Assembly: GCA_035294305.1 (NCBI GenBank)
Contig: DATGLD010000023.1
Span: forward strand, 1-44,535
DNA: 44,535 nt
Source: DASRBN01 sp035294305
GTDB lineage: Bacteria > Chloroflexota > Ktedonobacteria > Ktedonobacterales > Ktedonobacteraceae
Reading direction: 5' to 3'
Shown here: piece after piece, positions 17,209 through 24,738 of the stretch
How the letters are laid out: each line of letters opens with the position of its first letter
Position numbering within the stretch: the stretch's first letter is position 1
Made by a program: the position numbers and the translations under genes
The notes under the pieces: generated by a model
What the model was told of the DNA's origin: nothing
Seen by the model: the letters and a program-made list of their open reading frames with translations, nothing else
Database searches by the model: none

Positions 17209-17574
17209 AAGAAAAGCTCTCTTTCTATGCCGTAGGGGACTAGCTTGATCGCTCCCCTGAAAGTTCTGAATTGCAGAATCTGATATTCAAAAGCATATCA
17301 TATACTGGCAAGCCTCATCAGGCCTGTCATTCTGAGCGAAGCGAAGAATCTCTGGCGAACTTGGGTACTCCCTGATGAAATTTTCCCACCGGATCGGAGA
17401 ATCTCCTGTAGGGACAGGCCCTCAAACTTCCATGCACAAGGACAGGGACGAGCCGCTTTCCCTACAGACCCCCAAGCTTCCCTACGCGCAAGGACAGGAA
17501 GCTGCCGCGTAGTCATAGTAAGGGCGTGCCCTTGAGGCCGCCCTCTAACTCAAACCGAGGTCGCCTTCCACAGA
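17209..17574. other. Intergenic region with REP-like half element and simple repeats
   Basis: This 366-base gap has no convincing gene. It holds the 26-base half palindrome at 17325-17350 (identical to the arm at 29601-29626), followed by several GTAGGGACAGG- and CAAGGACAGG-type short repeats around 17409-17500, a frequent intergenic pattern in such genomes. Confidence 0.6.
17325..17350 (+). repeat. REP-like element, single arm
   Basis: The 26 bases begin TGTCATTCTGAGCGAAGCG and end AGAATC. They are identical to the left arm of the complete palindrome at 29601-29670; the matching right arm is missing here. Confidence 0.8.
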
Positions 17575-19656
17575 TCATAACCCCTGGCTCAGGCGCGCAA
17601 AAGCCTCTATTCCCATCTTTTTCTCAAGCGTGGTGAGAAAAAGCATGACGGAGCTCGCGCCAGGGTCCTGCAAAGATAGGCGCAGGCGCAATGCGCTGGA
17701 TAGCAACTTCAACGCCTCGGCCACACGGCCCTGTTCGTAAAGCAACATTCCCATATTGGTAAGGATCGTCCCCTGGTGAAATTGCTCTTGCGAGCGATGG
17801 GCCAGCTTCAATGCCTCCACATAATGCTGGAATGCCTGCGCATAATCTTTTTCGTTCTGTGCCAGCAGCCCCAGGTTATGTAATAAAACGCTTTTCAGGT
17901 GCGGATCATCTTCCTGTTGGTTCAGTGTAAGCGCCTGCTCGAAGTTAGCTCGTGCCAACTGCGCTTCTCCCCGTTCGCGGAAGGTTTCTCCCTGGTTTGC
18001 CAGCGTCACGGCCTCTCCGTGGCGATCACCCACCTCGCGTTGAATTGCCAAAGCCTGCTCATAATATGCCTGGCTCTGAGCGTAGTCATCCACGCGACCG
18101 TAGAGGAATCCCAGATGGCTGCGCACCTGCCCTTCGTCACGACGAGTCAGGACGCCATAAGGAGGAATCATTGCCGTATACAAACGAATCAACCTGTTCC
18201 ACGCGCCCCATTGTAGCAGGCAGGCGTGCAACCCTTCCGCCTGCATGCGATCATATGCCTCCTGCCAGCGCCAGCCCAGGCACAAGTGAACAATCTGGGC
18301 CAACAATGGCTCAACATCCTGAAAGCCGCTTCTTGACCCGCGCGGTGGACAAAGACTTTGCGCCAGATTGGCATAAGAAGCCGCTACGCGTATGTGGCCT
18401 GCCGCCAGGGCAACTTCCAGCGCCTGCGGATTGCCTGGTGTCAAATCTGGTAGTATCGCAACCCCGAGTGCTGTCGTAGTGTTCCCGCTATGACGTCTTA
18501 TGCTCTCATCGAGGTAATGAGCCATCATAAATTGCTGTACAAGCGCATGCAGCATGTAGGGGTCAGGTGTATCGCGCCCCTTTTCCGGCAGCCGTTGAAC
18601 CAGGCCGAGGTTCGCCAGCACGGCCAGCTCTTGCGTAAAAATATTCTCGCCTGCGCTCTTCTCATTTATCCCGGTCTTTTCTCCCATCATAGCGGCCAGG
18701 ATGCTATCTATTGTCGCCGGTTCGGTGAAGAGGCAGAGCGCGCGCAAGAGCGCGCGTTGGACCGGATTGAGGAAATACGTGGCGGCGGTGAGCAGGTTCA
18801 GCGTGACCTCTCCGCGCCACATCTGAACATAATCGGGCGAGTCGAGCAGGTAGCTCAGGGCAAAGCCACTCAGGGTAGAGAGTGCGCTGAACAGTATCAA
18901 GGCATAGACATGGCCGGCGCAGCGCTGCCAGACGAGCGACAACTCCTGGGGCGCGCCCACAACACCGCGCTGTTGAAGCAGCGCTACGCCCTCTGGAATG
19001 CTTACTCGTGAGACGAGATACGAACGTACCCGCGCGGATTCGCCGTTCGTTGAACTGTAGGGTGAATGATGGCCCGTCAAAAGAAAGCGGCAGGCGCCCA
19101 GGTCCTCCCGCAGCGCGCGCAGGAAATACGAGACGGCACCGCGCCCCACCCGCTCCTGGAAGTGGCCCGCGTCAAGCAATTCGTCAAATTGATCCAGCAC
19201 GATAAAAACACCCTCACTCGAATGACGCAGCCTTTCCATAAGCATCACAATTTGCCGCTCTTCGGCGCTTGCTCTACTTGCCATCCCTGCGTGTACTCTG
19301 CCATTTCCACTCGTTTCCGCATGTGCTGCACTCTGAAAGATGGTATCGAGGCGCTCCAGGATAGCCGCGATAATGTCCGGCAATGTGGCATTGGGTCCAA
19401 TACGCAACCAGATAAAGTGCTGTAAAGGAGATGGACCTGCCTGTGCCACGGTCTCCAGGTAACGGTAGACGAGTGCGGCCAGTACTGATTTGCCCGCGCC
19501 AGGGTTGCCCACCAGAACTATCACGCTGGTTTCAGGCTCTCCGAGCATGCGCAAAACCGTGTGAACCTCGTCGGCACGCTGCAATATCTGTGGAGGGTCG
19601 GTAGCGGGAGGTGTTGTCGTATGGATACTCATCCTTGAGTAGTGATATGGCTGCAA
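17575..19656 (-). CDS. P-loop ATPase with TPR repeats (STAND-like signalling protein)
   Basis: In this 693-aa protein an N-terminal NTPase has Walker A VGNPGAGKSVLAAL (about residues 50-63) and Walker B GVFIVLDQFDELLD, followed by helical and winged regions. The C-terminal third has TPRs: ALAIQREVGDRHGEAVTLAN, FEQALTLNQQEDDPHLKSVL, YVEALKLAHRSQEQFHQGTI and LKLLSSALRLR. The arrangement (AAA/NACHT-type switch plus TPR sensor) suggests a signalling scaffold. No DNA-binding domain is seen, unlike the broken regulator at 0.5-3 kb. The start is TTG 19656, behind GGGGAAAGAAG; ATG 19632 (MSIHTTTPP) is the alternative. It stands alone in a minus-strand stretch, with no partner gene that explains its role. 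Confidence 0.75.
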   Translation of the reverse strand: MQPYHYSRMSIHTTTPPATDPPQILQRADEVHTVLRMLGEPETSVIVLVGNPGAGKSVLAALVYRYLETVAQAGPSPLQHFIWLRIGPNATLPDIIAAILERLDTIFQSAAHAETSGNGRVHAGMASRASAEERQIVMLMERLRHSSEGVFIVLDQFDELLDAGHFQERVGRGAVSYFLRALREDLGACRFLLTGHHSPYSSTNGESARVRSYLVSRVSIPEGVALLQQRGVVGAPQELSLVWQRCAGHVYALILFSALSTLSGFALSYLLDSPDYVQMWRGEVTLNLLTAATYFLNPVQRALLRALCLFTEPATIDSILAAMMGEKTGINEKSAGENIFTQELAVLANLGLVQRLPEKGRDTPDPYMLHALVQQFMMAHYLDESIRRHSGNTTTALGVAILPDLTPGNPQALEVALAAGHIRVAASYANLAQSLCPPRGSRSGFQDVEPLLAQIVHLCLGWRWQEAYDRMQAEGLHACLLQWGAWNRLIRLYTAMIPPYGVLTRRDEGQVRSHLGFLYGRVDDYAQSQAYYEQALAIQREVGDRHGEAVTLANQGETFRERGEAQLARANFEQALTLNQQEDDPHLKSVLLHNLGLLAQNEKDYAQAFQHYVEALKLAHRSQEQFHQGTILTNMGMLLYEQGRVAEALKLLSSALRLRLSLQDPGASSVMLFLTTLEKKMGIEAFARLSQGL

Positions 19657-19819
19657 GATCTTCTTTCCCCTTTTCTGTTCATGTGTGTATGTGCGGTTCT
19701 TCCCCCAAATCTATTGCATGCAGTATAGCACTATTGCTCTGTCCATAATTTGACAGTAGCCTGTTTATGCTAATATAGGAGATATTGTGCTTTATCGCAC
19801 TGCGAGAGCTGCGTCTAGG

Positions 19820-19894
19820 GGGCGACCAGACGGGAGAGCTGGAGGGCGATCGGGCGGGAGAGTCGGCGCCCTTGGTCAGGATCGGTGGTCGCCC
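19820..19894 (+). repeat. GGTCGCC-type hairpin upstream of fmt
   Basis: GGGCGACCA (19820-19828) pairs with TGGTCGCCC (19886-19894), with further internal G/C-rich complementarity (GGGCG...CGCCC). It lies 30 bases before the fmt start. It resembles the GGCGACC/GGTCGCC hairpin at 21374-21407, so it is probably a dispersed repeat rather than an fmt-specific switch. Confidence 0.45.
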
Positions 19895-19924
19895 TGAAGG
19901 TCCATATAAGTGAGGGATTGTTTT

Positions 19925-20899
19925 ATGCTGCGTATCATTTACATGGGAACACCCCAATTTGCCGTGCCTCCGTTGGAGGCTCTGATCGAGCACGCGGCAC
20001 TGGGAAAGTTGCTTCCAGATGGCTACGAAATCGTCACCGTCATTACGCGCACTGATAAACCTGCTGGCCGCGGCAAAGCGATTGTTTATTCGCCGGTCAA
20101 GCAAGCCGCCATAGCGCATGGTATTCCGGTGTGGCAGCCGGGATCGTTGAAGAAACCGGAGAATATAGAAAAGCTGGCCGCGTATAAGGCAGATTTGTAT
20201 ATCGTTGCCGCGTTCGGCCAGATTCTACCACAGGCTGTGCTGGATCAACCCAGGTATGGTACATTGAACATTCACGCCTCCTTGCTGCCTAAGTATCGCG
20301 GCGTCTCACCTATCTCTGAAGCGATCTTGCAGGGCGACGCGGAAACCGGTGTAACCATCATGCTGCTTGACGCCGGCGTAGATACCGGGCCTATCCTGCT
20401 CGCTCGCTCTATTCCTATAGCCGCGGATGAGACGACCGGTAGCCTGGCGGATAAGTTATCCAGGCTGGGGGCTGCGGCGCTGCTCGAAACTATACCTTTA
20501 TGGATACAGGGAAGGATTACGCCGCAGCCCCAGGATGAGCGGAGGGCATCGCATACGCATATGCTGCGTAAAGAGGATGGCGAAATATCGTGGGAGCGGC
20601 CTGCCGCGGTGCTGGCGCGAGAAGTGCGCGCCTACAGTCCCTGGCCCGGCTCCTACACGCACTGGCGAGGCCGGCTTCTGAAAATCATTGCGGCGCATGC
20701 CCAGGCACTCGAGCCGGGTGAAGAAGTGACGCCGGGCACCGTCACCTTGCGCAAAGAAGCCGGGCACGAGGTACTTGCCATCGTTACCAGCTCAGGCATT
20801 CTCGAAGTAAACCGTCTCCAGTTGGAGGGCAAGAGAGCTATGAGCGCAGAAGAATTTCTGCGTGGCTATCCGCAAATCGTGGGTGAGGCATTGGGGTAG
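19925..20899 (+). CDS. fmt: Methionyl-tRNA formyltransferase
   Basis: Fmt formylates initiator Met-tRNA using 10-formyl-tetrahydrofolate. The 324-aa protein begins MLRIIYMGTPQFAVP, the family start. The formyl-transfer core is LNIHASLLPKYRGVSPISEA (catalytic Asn, His) and GVTIMLLDAGVDTGPIL (catalytic Asp); the C-terminal OB-like domain (WPGSYTHWRGRLLKI) binds the tRNA. ATG 19925 is preferred over GTG 19910 because homology begins there and GAGGG lies just upstream. def is not adjacent, and no tRNA gene is nearby. Confidence 0.95.
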   Translation: MLRIIYMGTPQFAVPPLEALIEHAALGKLLPDGYEIVTVITRTDKPAGRGKAIVYSPVKQAAIAHGIPVWQPGSLKKPENIEKLAAYKADLYIVAAFGQILPQAVLDQPRYGTLNIHASLLPKYRGVSPISEAILQGDAETGVTIMLLDAGVDTGPILLARSIPIAADETTGSLADKLSRLGAAALLETIPLWIQGRITPQPQDERRASHTHMLRKEDGEISWERPAAVLAREVRAYSPWPGSYTHWRGRLLKIIAAHAQALEPGEEVTPGTVTLRKEAGHEVLAIVTSSGILEVNRLQLEGKRAMSAEEFLRGYPQIVGEALG

Positions 20900-21009
20900 G
20901 GATTGTCAATGATGCGCCGGGAATAGATCATGGGAAGTGATAGTGAAGTTTGACGAAAGCTCCTGGCAAATCCGGGGGCCAATGATGATTCTCCAGCGGT
21001 AAAATTGGT

Positions 21010-21043
21010 CATGTCATTCTTCGTGATCGCGAAGAATGACATG
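21010..21043. repeat. REP-like palindrome, short variant
   Basis: CATGTCATTCTTCG (21010-21023) pairs exactly with 21030-21043 around TGATCG. The arm shares TGTCATTC and GAAGAATGACA with the larger element at 29.6 kb. It lies 110 bases past fmt and may terminate it. Confidence 0.65.
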
Positions 21044-21131
21044 GAACATTCCGGTTTTGGTCGTGAAAACCCATTACCGGCCCGCTGCCTGAATTTTGTA
21101 AAACGTTATTAGCAGCCTTTACAGATTTCTT

Positions 21132-21347
21132 CTAATACGTGTTGGATTTCGGTCGATTGACCAGAGCCACAATGATCAGCAGCACACAGATGATGGCAAA
21201 TCCGATTGCATGCGTCTTGTGGCTATCCGTGGGCGTGCCACTGAATGTGAAAGGGTGATAGACTCCGGGAACAATGTAGTAGATGGCGAGGGCAAGCGCA
21301 ATAATAGCGATTACTATCGAGCCGTAGAATAAAGTCGTTTTGCTCAT
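21132..21347 (-). CDS. Small two-TM membrane protein
   Basis: 71 aa, with two hydrophobic helices (about 6-27 and 47-64) joined by a polar loop (FTFSGTPTDSHKTHA) and ending RPKSNTY. The N-terminus MSKTTLFYGSIVIAIIALALAI matches the neighbouring 65-aa protein (MKNPVLFYGVIALGIIALVVGI), so the two are paralogues from a tandem duplication. GGGAGGA stands 13 bases before the ATG. Function is unknown. Confidence 0.7.
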   Translation of the reverse strand: MSKTTLFYGSIVIAIIALALAIYYIVPGVYHPFTFSGTPTDSHKTHAIGFAIICVLLIIVALVNRPKSNTY

Positions 21348-21373
21348 AAAAATTCAAAATCCTCCCGTGCATA

Positions 21374-21407
21374 AGGGCGACCTTATGAAGAACTCCTGCG
21401 GTCGCCT
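21374..21407 (-). repeat. GGTCGCC hairpin in the leader of the 71-aa gene
   Basis: AGGGCGACC and GGTCGCCT form a stem; ATAAGG-GCGA-CCTTAT (21371-21386) is an alternative overlapping hairpin. It sits 25-60 bases upstream of the start. The related structure lies before fmt. Confidence 0.4.
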
Positions 21408-21495
21408 TGAATTTTTGTTTTGCCCCTGCGGGACAGGCACATTATAACAGAGAAGTTGAACTTTTCAAGTGAAAGTGGCTGCTGTAGCCTATACG

Positions 21496-21551
21496 GATGG
21501 ACGAAAAAAGACCTCAAATGCCGCGGTAATTGAGGTCTTTTTTCGTCCATC
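21496..21551. terminator. Perfect 22-bp bidirectional terminator
   Basis: Arms 21496-21517 and 21530-21551 are exact complements (GATGGACGAAAAAAGACCTC...), loop 12. The A- and T-runs within the stem give U-tracts in both directions. It ends the 65-aa gene, eight bases after its stop. Confidence 0.9.
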
Positions 21552-21559
21552 TAGAAGAT

Positions 21560-21757
21560 TTACTTTGCCGCCACAGTAGGAGTGCGGGACATGAATACAC
21601 CTACGACGCCTGCGATAAGAAGAATTGCGCCTACAACAATACCAGCGATGCCACGCGCCGGATGCGCGCCGAACATGCCGGCTTCAAATAGAATGCCAAC
21701 TACGAGAGCAATAATCCCTAAAGCAATAACACCATAAAAAAGGACCGGATTCTTCAT
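21560..21757 (-). CDS. Small two-TM membrane protein, paralogue of the 71-aa protein
   Basis: 65 aa with two hydrophobic helices (about 5-26 and 36-55), a glycine-rich turn (GMFGAHPARGIAG) and a short basic tail. The first helix begins LFYGVIALGIIALVVGI, like the LFYGSIVIAIIALALAI of the next gene downstream; the loop between the helices differs. AGAGGTAGG stands about 15 bases upstream of the ATG. A perfect terminator separates the two genes, so they are transcribed independently. No function is known for such minimal hairpins. Confidence 0.7.
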   Translation of the reverse strand: MKNPVLFYGVIALGIIALVVGILFEAGMFGAHPARGIAGIVVGAILLIAGVVGVFMSRTPTVAAK

Positions 21758-21851
21758 AGTATTGGATACCTACCTCTTCTAGTTTTTTTTGACCGTCCTG
21801 GCCCTTCCAGGACGCTACTATTGTAACAAACGTGTAAAGCGGTGTTAGCTG

Positions 21852-21893
21852 CACAATAGCATACCCGGTAGCCATTTTGGGTATGCTATTGTG
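21852..21893 (-). terminator. Perfect 15-bp inverted repeat after uppP
   Basis: CACAATAGCATACCC (21852-21866) pairs exactly with 21879-21893, four bases past the uppP stop. No T-run follows, but position and perfection favour a terminator for the ruvX-mltG-uppP operon. Confidence 0.65.
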
Positions 21894-21896
21894 TAG

Positions 21897-22805
21897 CTAG
21901 CTCGCTCTGTGGAGCACAAAAACCAGCAGGATGAGCGAGATGATGCCAGCGGCCCAGCAATAATAGGCGAAAGGATTGAGCCGCCCGGTCTCGAAGTACT
22001 TCATCAGGAATTTTGTACTCAGGTAGGCCGCTACGCCGGATAAAACCATGCCGATAGCGACAAGCATCCAGGTATAAGCAGATTGGCCAAAAAGCTGGGG
22101 GACTTCGAGCAGGGCTGCCGCGCCAATGATGGGGGCGCCCAGCAGGAAAGAAAATCGCGCCGCGTCCTCGTGATTGAGCCTGACACCCAGTCCCGCTACC
22201 ATGCTCGACCCGGAACGAGAGATTCCGGGTATAAGCGCCAGTGATTGCGCAAGGCCTACAATAACAGCGTCCTTCCAGGTCAGTGAAGAAAGCGGACGAT
22301 ACTGCGCCTCACGCTCTTTGGGCGTAAGAAATTTACTCTTGACTTCTGATCGCTCGCGCAAACGTTCGGCGGCAAAGAGGATAGAACCGTTTACAACTAG
22401 AAAAGCGGCAGCAATCACCGGAGAAGCAAAGAGTTGCTTCAAGGGGTCCTGCAAGAAAACTCCGATCAGGCCTGCCGGAATGGTACCGATAATAATCAAC
22501 CAGCTTACCCATTCTTCTGTCCCTGTTTTCACTTCTCCCCGCTTGATACTGTTGATGAGGGTGAGAATGACCTGGAGCCAGTCGCGCCAGAAATAGGCCA
22601 CCAGCGCGATAGTGGTACCAAGATGTAACGCAACCACGATGGGTAAAAAGCAACTTTGCCCTCCACATGCCGTATTTGTTTCGATACTGGCCCAGCCGAA
22701 TAGACCGGGTAGAATGACAGTATGGCCCAGGCTGCTAATCGGAAAAAGCTCTGTCACCCCCTGGAGCAGCGCCAGGAAGATGGTCTGCCAGATATTTAAT
22801 GTCAT
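21897..22805 (-). CDS. uppP: Undecaprenyl-diphosphatase (bacitracin resistance protein)
   Basis: UppP removes a phosphate from undecaprenyl diphosphate to recycle the lipid carrier of cell-wall synthesis. The 302-aa integral membrane protein carries the two signatures: LLQGVTELFPISSLGH near the N-terminus (Glu19, Ser24, Ser25, His28) and LALIPGISRSGSSMVAGL (Arg and Ser of the active site). About eight TM helices are visible, with a soluble loop rich in charges (ERLRERSEVKSKFLTPKEREAQ). It starts 23 bases after the mltG stop, so it is the last gene of a ruvX-mltG-uppP operon; mltG and uppP share a cell-wall role. Confidence 0.95.
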   Translation of the reverse strand: MTLNIWQTIFLALLQGVTELFPISSLGHTVILPGLFGWASIETNTACGGQSCFLPIVVALHLGTTIALVAYFWRDWLQVILTLINSIKRGEVKTGTEEWVSWLIIIGTIPAGLIGVFLQDPLKQLFASPVIAAAFLVVNGSILFAAERLRERSEVKSKFLTPKEREAQYRPLSSLTWKDAVIVGLAQSLALIPGISRSGSSMVAGLGVRLNHEDAARFSFLLGAPIIGAAALLEVPQLFGQSAYTWMLVAIGMVLSGVAAYLSTKFLMKYFETGRLNPFAYYCWAAGIISLILLVFVLHRAS

Positions 22806-22828
22806 TGATGAGGTACTCCAAATGTTAC

Positions 22829-23983
22829 TTATTGAGTCGGATATTTTTGTTCATCTTGTAGAAACTCTGCATATGTCTTCGCATAAACAAGATGTCCGTC
22901 TTTTGTGACCAGGAAGTACAGGTTATCGCTTTTGGGCGGATTGACGGCCGCAAGCAGGCTTGCCAGCTGCGGGCTAGCGATTGGAGTCGGCGGCCAGAAC
23001 TTATGGGTGTACGTATTCCATGGACTATCCGGGGCAATATTCTTGCCGGCATCGTTTAGCGGCGTCCAGTATTTGCCGTCCTTTGGAGGATTTTGCGTAT
23101 CACGCGCATACTGTACCGTCGGGTCGGCTCCGAGGAAATTTGCGGTTTCATTTCCGGCAATATACACCCGGTTCCAGTAGACGCTGGCCACACCTGGCAT
23201 GTTACTAACGGAATTCACCTCGTGTTCGACAATCGAGGCCAGGATAACCGCCTGGTATAACTGGTATTGTTTCGATGAGCAGTTGCGCTTCGGCGAATCA
23301 GGAGCGATGGGAATATGTTGCTGGGCAAGCGTGTCGAGGTGATTTTGACTGACTTTGTCGTTGAACTCCGTCAGCATCAGATTCACCACGTCACGCGCCG
23401 TGCCACTGACCGGCACCAGGTAGGTGTCGGGGAAGAGCAAGCCTTCCATGCTGTATTGAGTATGCGTGGTGGCGTCCAGTGTGCATCCCAGGATAGGGTA
23501 TTTTGATGCATCGGGGAACTGGTTAGGATGTTCGGTGTACTTCAGGAAATCCTGCGTGCGGAAATTCGGAAGCCCGGCGGCTGCCACCCGCTGTGCTATC
23601 TGCTCTATACGTAGTCCTGGCGGGACCGCCACTACCAGTTCGTCGGGCTGCGCCTGTAGAAGCTGATTAATAATGGCGTCAATTGTCATATTGGTATTGA
23701 GGTTGTAAGCCCCCGCTTCCAGGTGGGTATCCAGGCCCTTGATACGCGCCCAGAGACGAAATGCTAGCGCGTTACGAATCAGGCCTTCTGCTTGCAACTG
23801 GTCGGCTATCTGGCTGGTGCTTTCACCATTTTGAATGACGAGGGGAATCGTTCTGCCCGAGCCAGAATCAACCGGTTGGAAAACGTCGGTCACGGTGGTC
23901 CATGCGAAGTAGACACCGGCGAAAATGAGTATACCAACTAACAGGACGGCAATAATGGCCGCTCGTGATCCGCGTTTTTTCAT
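22829..23983 (-). CDS. mltG: Endolytic murein transglycosylase MltG
   Basis: MltG cleaves nascent glycan strands and sets their length. This 384-aa protein has a basic N-terminus and one TM anchor (about 8-30), a LysM-like segment (IPLVIQNGESTSQIADQLQAEGLI) and the YceG fold. Its catalytic Glu is Glu253 in ILASIVEHE. QYSMEGLLFPDTYLV and the C-terminal SPWNTYTHKFWPPTPIASP are family hallmarks (NTY...GLPPGPI). It overlaps the ruvX stop by four bases (ATGA), so translation is coupled; the YqgF-YceG order is common in Gram-positives. Confidence 0.94.
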   Translation of the reverse strand: MKKRGSRAAIIAVLLVGILIFAGVYFAWTTVTDVFQPVDSGSGRTIPLVIQNGESTSQIADQLQAEGLIRNALAFRLWARIKGLDTHLEAGAYNLNTNMTIDAIINQLLQAQPDELVVAVPPGLRIEQIAQRVAAAGLPNFRTQDFLKYTEHPNQFPDASKYPILGCTLDATTHTQYSMEGLLFPDTYLVPVSGTARDVVNLMLTEFNDKVSQNHLDTLAQQHIPIAPDSPKRNCSSKQYQLYQAVILASIVEHEVNSVSNMPGVASVYWNRVYIAGNETANFLGADPTVQYARDTQNPPKDGKYWTPLNDAGKNIAPDSPWNTYTHKFWPPTPIASPQLASLLAAVNPPKSDNLYFLVTKDGHLVYAKTYAEFLQDEQKYPTQ

Positions 23984-24483
23984 AGTGATTCATCCTCTGT
24001 CTTCTTCGACCGGTGATCCAGGTACTCTTGTAGAATGATAGTCGCTGCCAGGGCATCTACCTCCGCGTTGCCACGTTTTCTTTTCCTGCTTCTACCAGAT
24101 CCCGGCCTGCGTCCCCTGCTCCCGTCAGAATGTCTCCCCGCTTCAACCTGGCCTCGTTCAGCAAGCAGGCGTTCCACTTCGACCGTCGAAAAACGCTCGT
24201 CCCAAAAAGTGATCGGGATGGAGATATGCGCTTTTAAACGCTCCGCAAACGCCTGTACGCGTCTTGCCTGGCTGTGAAGCTGCCCATCCAGGCTCACAGG
24301 TAATCCAACGACGAGACCCTCAGCATCCGTCTCGCTGATGATCTGCCGAATGGTCTCCCAGGTTTGAGACTCATTCCGAGAAACATGCAGTGTCGTATAA
24401 GGAGAAGCCAGAAATTCCGTAGCATCGCTGATTGCTACGCCGATCCGGGCCTCGCCGACATCCAATGCCAGTAATCGTGCCAT
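23980..24483 (-). CDS. ruvX: RuvX/YqgF family RNase H-fold protein (pre-16S rRNA nuclease candidate)
   Basis: YqgF proteins process the 5' end of pre-16S rRNA or resolve junctions. The N-terminal LLALDVGEARIGVAISD carries the first acidic residue, GLVVGLPVSLDGQ the second strand, and TFWDERFSTVEVERLL the third motif; AEVDALAATIILQEYLD ends the fold with the last Asp. At 167 aa it is longer than the usual 138-150. The excess is a basic, glycine/serine/arginine-rich insert (about 110-137, RGRRPGSGRSRKRKRGN) between the third motif and the last helix, where most relatives have a short KR-rich turn. First gene of the operon. Confidence 0.88.
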   Translation of the reverse strand: MARLLALDVGEARIGVAISDATEFLASPYTTLHVSRNESQTWETIRQIISETDAEGLVVGLPVSLDGQLHSQARRVQAFAERLKAHISIPITFWDERFSTVEVERLLAERGQVEAGRHSDGSRGRRPGSGRSRKRKRGNAEVDALAATIILQEYLDHRSKKTEDESL

Positions 24484-24677
24484 GACTTGCGTGCTTTCTC
24501 TACCGTTGAACGCACGTAAGAAAAAATCTCTTTAGCATTCTAACGAAGGAGCGGCTAATTTGTCTAGATATGTACCATTAAGGGTAATACATATTGTAAT
24601 AGTCGAGCCAGCCGGGAGATATCCCTCTGTAACTACGAACGGCGGACGAGTTATGTCACGTACGTTGGTTCCCTCTC

Positions 24678-24705
24678 TTGCTCTGGCAAAACTTTGTGGT
24701 ATCAT
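24678..24705 (+). promoter_or_regulatory. Promoter for recQ with extended -10
   Basis: TTGCTC (24678-24683), a 16-base spacer, then TATCAT (24700-24705) preceded by TGTGG (TG motif). A start of transcription near 24712 would exclude an upstream start at 24694 and supports the TTG at 24739. Confidence 0.45.
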
Positions 24706-24738
24706 CAATGCAAATATGTGGAGAGGAATCTCGCGACT

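Noticed and set aside
17298..17516. 72-aa minus frame ending near the REP-like arm
   Set aside because: Reads RFFASLRMTGLM through the REP-like element, a well-known artefact of this repeat; not a gene.
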